Position numbers and translations under genes: made by a program. Below the pieces are notes generated by a model that did no database searches, had not been told where the DNA came from, and saw nothing but the letters and a program-made list of their open reading frames with translations. A stretch of 64,000 nt of DNA from Pseudomonas sp. SLFW (GTDB taxonomy: Bacteria > Pseudomonadota > Gammaproteobacteria > Pseudomonadales > Pseudomonadaceae), in assembly GCF_009905615.1 (NCBI RefSeq), contig NZ_JAAAKW010000010.1:124001-188000 (forward strand), written 5' to 3'. Below are positions 59,355 through 64,000 of this stretch, piece after piece (positions within the stretch are counted from its first letter, which is position 1; each line of letters opens with the position of its first letter).

Positions 59355-60349
59355 TGGCATTGACCGACCGCTTGCTTGACGCGTGGTACAAGGGCCATCC
59401 GGCCCTGACGCTACTGCGACCGCTGGAAGCCTTGTATCGGCGCGTGGTCAACGGCAAGCGTGCGCGTTTCGTGGCAGGCGAGGGTGACATCTACACCGCG
59501 CCAGTGCCTGTCATTGTCGTCGGCAACATCACTGTGGGTGGCACCGGCAAGACGCCGCTGATCCTGTGGATGATCGAACACTGTCGCCAGCGCGGGCTGC
59601 GCGTGGGCGTGGTCAGTCGCGGCTATGGCGCCAAACCGCCGAGCTTTCCATGGCGGGTTCGTACCGAGCAAGACGCTGCGCAGGCCGGTGACGAGCCGCT
59701 GCTGATCGTCAAACGCACCGGCGTGCCGTTGATGATCGACCCGGACCGCTCGCAGGCCGTGCGTGCATTGCTGGCGGACGAACCCCTCGACCTGATTCTG
59801 TCCGACGACGGCCTCCAGCATTACCGCCTCGCTCGGAGCCTCGAACTGGTACTGATCGACGCTGCACGGGGCCTGGGCAATCGCCGGTGCCTGCCTGCGG
59901 GCCCGTTGCGTGAGCCGGTCGAGCGGCTGCAAAGCGTCGACGCGCTGCTGTACAACGGTGCGCTTGTAGACCGTGACGACGGCTACGCCTTTACCTTGAA
60001 GCCCACCGCTTTGGTCAACCTCAAGACCGGTGACGCCCATCCGGTCGATCATTTCGCCCCCGGTCAGCCCATGCACGCCGTCGCCGGCATCGGCAACCCG
60101 CAACGTTTCTTCAACACCCTCGAAGGACTACACTGGCGGCCGGTTCCCCATGCATTCGCCGATCATGCCGAGTTCAGCGCAGAGGCCTTGGCATTCACGC
60201 CAGCCCTGCCACTGGTCATGACCGAGAAAGACGCCGTGAAGTGTGCTTCCTTCGCGGTGCCCGACTGGTGGTACCTGGCCGTGGAAGCCGTGCCTTCCCC
60301 GGCCTTCGTCAGTTGGTTCGATACGCAGTTAACCCGGCTTTTGCCATGA
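59354..60349 (+). CDS. lpxK: Tetraacyldisaccharide 4'-kinase
   Basis: The protein has 331 residues. P-loop GNITVGGTGKTPL near residue 55 and LILSDDGLQHYRL near 150 are diagnostic. It phosphorylates the lipid A disaccharide at the 4' position at the inner membrane. It sits in a chain exbB-exbD-lpxK-Trm112-kdsB with overlaps or gaps of under 20 bases, so one transcript links envelope synthesis genes. Confidence 0.96.
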   Translation: MALTDRLLDAWYKGHPALTLLRPLEALYRRVVNGKRARFVAGEGDIYTAPVPVIVVGNITVGGTGKTPLILWMIEHCRQRGLRVGVVSRGYGAKPPSFPWRVRTEQDAAQAGDEPLLIVKRTGVPLMIDPDRSQAVRALLADEPLDLILSDDGLQHYRLARSLELVLIDAARGLGNRRCLPAGPLREPVERLQSVDALLYNGALVDRDDGYAFTLKPTALVNLKTGDAHPVDHFAPGQPMHAVAGIGNPQRFFNTLEGLHWRPVPHAFADHAEFSAEALAFTPALPLVMTEKDAVKCASFAVPDWWYLAVEAVPSPAFVSWFDTQLTRLLP

Positions 60350-60366
60350 CTCGCTCAGGATTTCTT

Positions 60367-60552
60367 ATGGACACCAAATTGCTCGACATCCTCGCTTGCC
60401 CGATCTGCAAGGGTCCGCTCAAGCTCAGCGCCGACAAAACCGAGCTGATCAGCAAAGGCGCCGGTCTGGCCTACCCGATCCGCGACGGCATCCCGGTGAT
60501 GCTGGAAAGCGAAGCGCGCACCCTGACCACTGACGAGCGTCTGGACAAATGA
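60367..60552 (+). CDS. Trm112-family small zinc-finger-like protein
   Basis: The protein has 61 residues. It starts MDTKLLDILACPICKGPLKL, with the single CPxC pair of the bacterial Trm112/YcaR family, and ends with YPIRDGIPVMLESEAR. YcaR-type proteins are usually found between lpxK and kdsB as here. Its partner is unknown in bacteria; eukaryotic Trm112 activates methyltransferases. The stop overlaps the kdsB start by four bases. Confidence 0.92.
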   Translation: MDTKLLDILACPICKGPLKLSADKTELISKGAGLAYPIRDGIPVMLESEARTLTTDERLDK

Positions 60553-61313
60553 CTGCAGCGTTCACCGTTGTCATCCCTGCGCGTTACAGCTCCAGCCGTT
60601 TTCCCGGCAAGCCGCTGAAAACCATCGCGGGCAAGCCGATGATCCAGCACGTCTGGGAACAAGCGCGTAAAAGCAGTGCTCAGCGTGTCGTGGTGGCCAC
60701 GGACGATCAGCGCATCGTCGAAGCCTGTGAAGCGTTCGGCGCTGAAGTGTTGATGACCCGCGATGACCACAATTCCGGCACCGACCGTCTGGCCGAGGTC
60801 GCCTCGCTCTTGGGGTTGGCCAATGACGCGATCGTGGTCAACGTGCAGGGCGACGAACCGATGATCCCCCCGGCGGTGATCGACCAGGTCGCGGACAATC
60901 TGGCGTCGCACCCCGAAGCCCGCATGTCGACGCTTGCAGAACCCATCGACGACGTGACTGCCTTGTTCAACACCAACGTGGTCAAGGTCAGTTCGGACAT
61001 CAACGGCCTGGCCCTGACGTTCAGCCGCGCACCGCTGCCCTGGGCCCGGGACGCACTGGCCAAAACCCGCGACGCGCTGCCCGAGGGCGTGCCGTTCCGC
61101 CGTCATATCGGCATCTACGCTTATCGCGCCGGTTTCCTTCACGACTTCGTGAGCTGGGGCCCGTGCTGGCTGGAAAACACCGAAAACCTCGAACAACTGC
61201 GTGCCTTGTGGCATGGCGTGCGGATTCATGTGGCCGATGCGCTGGAAGCACCGCCAGCCGGCGTTGACACCGCCGAAGATCTGGAGCGCGTACGGCGCTT
61301 GCTGGAGGGTTGA
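60549..61313 (+). CDS. kdsB: 3-deoxy-manno-octulosonate cytidylyltransferase
   Basis: The protein has 254 residues. Motifs: VIPARYSSSRFPGKPL at the N terminus, VVATDDQRIVEACEAFG and VVNVQGDEPMI. It makes CMP-Kdo for lipopolysaccharide core synthesis in the cytosol. Start overlaps the Trm112-like gene. In most pseudomonads I recall a low-molecular-weight phosphotyrosine phosphatase gene (ptpA) next; here murB follows after only 37 bases. Confidence 0.96.
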   Translation: MTAAFTVVIPARYSSSRFPGKPLKTIAGKPMIQHVWEQARKSSAQRVVVATDDQRIVEACEAFGAEVLMTRDDHNSGTDRLAEVASLLGLANDAIVVNVQGDEPMIPPAVIDQVADNLASHPEARMSTLAEPIDDVTALFNTNVVKVSSDINGLALTFSRAPLPWARDALAKTRDALPEGVPFRRHIGIYAYRAGFLHDFVSWGPCWLENTENLEQLRALWHGVRIHVADALEAPPAGVDTAEDLERVRRLLEG

Positions 61314-61350
61314 GGGTGATGAGTCGCCGTCATGAGGAGCAGGTGCGTTC

Positions 61351-62370
61351 ATGGGTTTGCTGATTCAATCCAATGTGTCGCTCAAGCCGTTCAACACCTT
61401 CGGCGTTGACGTCAAGGCCCGGCTGTTCGTCGAGGCCCACTCCGACGCTGACATCCGTGAAGCGCTGGCGTATGCGAAAGAACACAAGGTCGAACTGTTG
61501 GTCATCGGTGGCGGCAGCAACCTGCTGCTGACCGGCGATATCAATGCACTGGTCTTGCGCGTGGCCACTCGGGGTATTCGCATCACCCATGAAAATTGCG
61601 ACGGCGCGACGGTCGAGGCTGAAGCGGGGGAGCCTTGGCACCCCTTCGTGCAAGAGACTCTGGCCCAAGGGCTGGCGGGGCTGGAAAACCTCAGTCTGAT
61701 CCCTGGCACCGTCGGCGCAGCTCCCATGCAGAACATCGGCGCCTATGGCGTTGAGCTCAAAGACGTCTTCGACAGCCTCGTGGCCATGGATCGCGAAATC
61801 GGCGAAACCTGCGAGTTTTCTCTGTCGGAGTGTGCGTTTGGCTACCGCGACAGCGTTTTCAAGCATCAGGTCGGCCGTTGGCTGATCCTGCGGGTGCGCT
61901 TCCGCCTCAGCTTCGCCGCTCGCCTGCACCTGGACTACGGCCCGGTGCGCCAGCGCTTGCAAGAGCAGGGCATCGCCAACCCGACGCCGATCCACGTCAG
62001 CCGAGCCATCAGCGCGATTCGCAGCGAGAAGCTGCCAGACCCTGCAACCCTCGGCAACGCGGGCAGCTTCTTCAAGAACCCTTTGGTATCCGCCGAGCTG
62101 GCGGCACGCATTCGCGAAACGCATCCTGGCCTGGTGGCTTATCCACAGGCTGACGGTCAGGTCAAACTGGCGGCAGGGTGGCTGATTGAACAGGCTGGGT
62201 GGAAAGGGTTTCGCGAGGGGGACGCAGGCGTGCATGCCTTGCAATCGCTAGTGCTGGTCAACCATGGTGCGGCGACGGGTCTGGATATTCTGCACCTGGC
62301 GCAACGCATTCAGGCCGATATTCTTGAACGGTTTGGGGTGTCGCTGGAAATGGAACCTAACATGTACTGA
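61351..62370 (+). CDS. murB: UDP-N-acetylenolpyruvoylglucosamine reductase
   Basis: The protein has 339 residues, type I MurB. FAD-binding VIGGGSNLLLTGDI, NLSLIPGTVGAAPMQNIGAYG (with the catalytic region), GYRDSVFK and the C-terminal GNAGSFFKNP serine-containing motif. It reduces UDP-GlcNAc-enolpyruvate with NADPH in peptidoglycan synthesis. It uses the ATG at 61351 with GAGGAG upstream. Confidence 0.95.
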   Translation: MGLLIQSNVSLKPFNTFGVDVKARLFVEAHSDADIREALAYAKEHKVELLVIGGGSNLLLTGDINALVLRVATRGIRITHENCDGATVEAEAGEPWHPFVQETLAQGLAGLENLSLIPGTVGAAPMQNIGAYGVELKDVFDSLVAMDREIGETCEFSLSECAFGYRDSVFKHQVGRWLILRVRFRLSFAARLHLDYGPVRQRLQEQGIANPTPIHVSRAISAIRSEKLPDPATLGNAGSFFKNPLVSAELAARIRETHPGLVAYPQADGQVKLAAGWLIEQAGWKGFREGDAGVHALQSLVLVNHGAATGLDILHLAQRIQADILERFGVSLEMEPNMY

Positions 62371-62453
62371 AGCACCGTTGTAAAAAGGGCCGGCCGTTCT
62401 GGCGTGGCCCTTGCACCCCGCATTACAGAATCATCCCTGATCAGAGGCTGAGC

Positions 62454-63047
62454 ATGAGTGAAACCCTGTGCGCCATTGTCCTTGCTGCCGGTCAGGGTTC
62501 CCGCTATCGGGAGGTGGCGGGTGCCCATCGCAATAAGCTTCTGGCCCAGTGCATGGGGCGCGACGGTGTTGAGCGTTGCGTGATCGAGCATGTGCTCTCA
62601 AATTTGAGCGGGGTAGTCGACAAAATCGTTCTGCTGACCCGTCCTCAATATTCCTGCGTGGCGGAGTTGGGTTTGCGCCACGGCGGCGAAGTCGTGGTGC
62701 TGGAATCCCCCGGCATGGGCGACAGCATCGCGGCTGCAGTGTCAGCAGAGCCCGATCATCGCGGCTGGCTTATCGTGCTCGGCGACATGCCGTTCATTCA
62801 TCCGGATACCCTCAAACGTGTGGCTGACTCGTTGCAGCCCGACATGATCAGTGTGCCTGTCTATCAAGGGCAATTCGGGCACCCGGTGGGGTTCGGCCGC
62901 GGGTTTGCGTCATCGCTGACGGGGTTGGCGGGGGAGAAGGGGGCGAAGCGGTTGTTCAAAGCCGCGAAGGTGAATGAGGTTGTGGTCACTGATCCCGGCG
63001 TGTTGTGGGATATCGACGTACCCTCGGCACTGGTTTTCAAAGGGTAA
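62454..63047 (+). CDS. MocA-like nucleotidyltransferase
   Basis: The protein has 197 residues. The N-terminal signature LAAGQGSRYREVAGAHRNKLL and the substrate helix LVLGDMPFIHPDTL, plus HPVGFGRGF, match the MobA-like NTP transferase/MocA group that makes CMP- or GMP-molybdopterin cofactors. The HPVGF and WDID motifs favour cytidylyltransferase-like activity (MocA). It is separated from murB by 83 bases and is the last plus-strand gene. The cofactor target is unknown, but a molybdoenzyme gene occurs at 35.8 kb. Confidence 0.75.
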   Translation: MSETLCAIVLAAGQGSRYREVAGAHRNKLLAQCMGRDGVERCVIEHVLSNLSGVVDKIVLLTRPQYSCVAELGLRHGGEVVVLESPGMGDSIAAAVSAEPDHRGWLIVLGDMPFIHPDTLKRVADSLQPDMISVPVYQGQFGHPVGFGRGFASSLTGLAGEKGAKRLFKAAKVNEVVVTDPGVLWDIDVPSALVFKG

Positions 63048-63113
63048 TACCGCCCTGTGGCGGCACGGCTCGCCATCGCGGACAAACGTGTTCCTGTGCA
63101 TTCCGCAGGCATG

Positions 63114-63149
63114 AAAAAGCCCCACCTGCTTTCACAGGTGAGGCTTTTT
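63114..63149. terminator. Bidirectional terminator between MocA-like gene and rne
   Basis: AAAAAGCCCCACCTG (63114-63128) pairs, with one mismatch, with CAGGTGAGGCTTTTT (63135-63149) and has A/T runs on both sides, serving both converging genes. Confidence 0.85.
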
Positions 63150-63162
63150 CGTTTCGTGAAGA

Positions 63163-64000
63163 TTACGAGAGCGGTTTAGGCTCTTTGCTTTCTCCGGCTT
63201 CAGCGTGCTCGGTCACGGCTTCCTGAGTGGAGGCAACGTGCTCGACGGTCGGAGCAGCCGCTTCGACAGGTGCGGGTTCTGCGACTTGCGGGGCAGCAGC
63301 GGCGTTAGCCTCGGCTTCCTTTTGCAGACGCTCGGCTTCCAGACGACGACGGCGAACTTCGCGAGGATCGTTCGGTGCGCGCCCCGTGCTGGCTTGCGGC
63401 AGTGCTGGCTTCTCGGCTGCAACTGGCGCTGGCTCGGCAGCAACAGGGGCGGCAACGATTTCCGGCGCGGCCGTTTCGGCGGGTGCTTCGACGACCGGTG
63501 CTGGCGCGACAGGCGCTGCGGCTACGGGAGCCTCGGCAACGGGCGCTTCAACAGCAGGCTTCTCTACGACCGGCTCAACAGCCTTCGGCGTTTCAACCGG
63601 TGCCTGCACTTCTGCGACAGGCGCAGGCGTCGGCGCTTCAATGACCGCAGGCGCTTCGGCTACGACAGGTGGATCGACCTGTTCGGCTGCCGCTTTGACC
63701 TGACGCTCGAATGGGCTGAGGGACGCATCGAACTGAGCCACTTCCACTTCAGGCATGATCGAACGCTTGGCGGTCGACGCCTGTGTTTCAACGGCGGGCG
63801 CTTCAACGGCAGGTGCTTCGACGACGTCGGCTTTCTCGACCGGAGCTGCTTCAACAGCCGGGGCTTCAACGGCAGCGGTTGCACGCTCAGCCTGGCGGTG
63901 TGCGTCGGCTTCGGCGTGCGCGCTGATCGCGGTTTCGGCGACGGCCGCAGTCACTGCCAGACCTGCAGCGATTTCTGCACGGTTACCTTCGTGACGAACG
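63163..64000 (-). CDS. rne: Ribonuclease E, C-terminal part (gene runs off the window)
   Basis: The visible 278 residues are the C-terminal scaffold tail of RNase E: low complexity, rich in Ala, Pro, Val and Glu, with a basic patch (RAPNDPREVRRRRLEAERLQKEAEA) and ending ESKEPKPLS. The frame is open to the window edge, and a short MTAA start inside is only an internal GTG. The catalytic half is outside. Assignment rests on the typical tail sequence and on the murB neighbour, which in P. aeruginosa lies beside rne (from memory). The tail organises the degradosome. Confidence 0.8.
   Translation of the reverse strand, partial: VRHEGNRAEIAAGLAVTAAVAETAISAHAEADAHRQAERATAAVEAPAVEAAPVEKADVVEAPAVEAPAVETQASTAKRSIMPEVEVAQFDASLSPFERQVKAAAEQVDPPVVAEAPAVIEAPTPAPVAEVQAPVETPKAVEPVVEKPAVEAPVAEAPVAAAPVAPAPVVEAPAETAAPEIVAAPVAAEPAPVAAEKPALPQASTGRAPNDPREVRRRRLEAERLQKEAEANAAAAPQVAEPAPVEAAAPTVEHVASTQEAVTEHAEAGESKEPKPLS

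Overview
The window is chromosomal DNA of a Pseudomonas, most likely of the fluorescens/syringae lineage. The evidence is high-GC coding sequence, the earP-efp pair with Arg32 in EF-P, an sagS-type hybrid kinase, many intergenic REP repeats built on GGGAGCGAATTCATTCGCG or GGAGTGAGCTTGCTCGCGA, and gene order that, from memory, largely follows the PA2811-PA2852 and PA2976-PA2985 blocks of P. aeruginosa. Genus-level assignment is firm; species cannot be named from this window.

Layout. 0-6.3 kb: two DUF202 membrane proteins, an Rrf2 regulator divergent from an NDH-2-like flavoprotein, dkgB, a thioesterase and small conserved proteins. 6.4-8.2 kb: earP and efp. 8.4-14.2 kb: a secreted-type esterase, ohr/ohrR with operator-like repeats, a TSUP permease, a LysR regulator with a DUF1127 protein, and a YcaQ-type glycosylase. 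14.3-30.3 kb: class II DAHP synthase, spermidine-synthase-like protein, enoyl-CoA hydratase, deaD, ygiD-like dioxygenase, tpm, htpX, alaA, then a redox-repair group (msrB, glutathione peroxidase, sagS, a DUF815 ATPase, free-methionine-R-sulfoxide reductase) and a duplicated tRNA-Glu/tRNA-Gly pair. 30.4-34.4 kb: a very large SNF2-type helicase.

34.8-48.7 kb is the most distinctive part: an organosulfur island. It has three sulfonate-type periplasmic binding proteins without a permease or ATPase, a BisC-like molybdoenzyme, a DszC/SfnB-type flavin monooxygenase, two luciferase-like monooxygenases, a thiol dioxygenase followed by a four-domain rhodanese, a LysR regulator and a class II aldolase-like protein. 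Five island promoters share an A/T-rich motif resembling ATAAGCnAAT. The genes suggest uptake of organosulfur compounds under sulfur limitation, their reduction or oxidative desulfurization, and handling of released sulfite or persulfide.

48.9-64 kb returns to core genes: a PA2817-like protein, fadE, a glutathione S-transferase, yadG/yadH, a DUF2062 protein, comEC, exbB/exbD, lpxK, a Trm112-like protein, kdsB, murB, a MocA-like nucleotidyltransferase and the C-terminal tail of RNase E, which runs off the right edge.

All functional names rest on reading motifs and remembered family sequences; no database search was possible.
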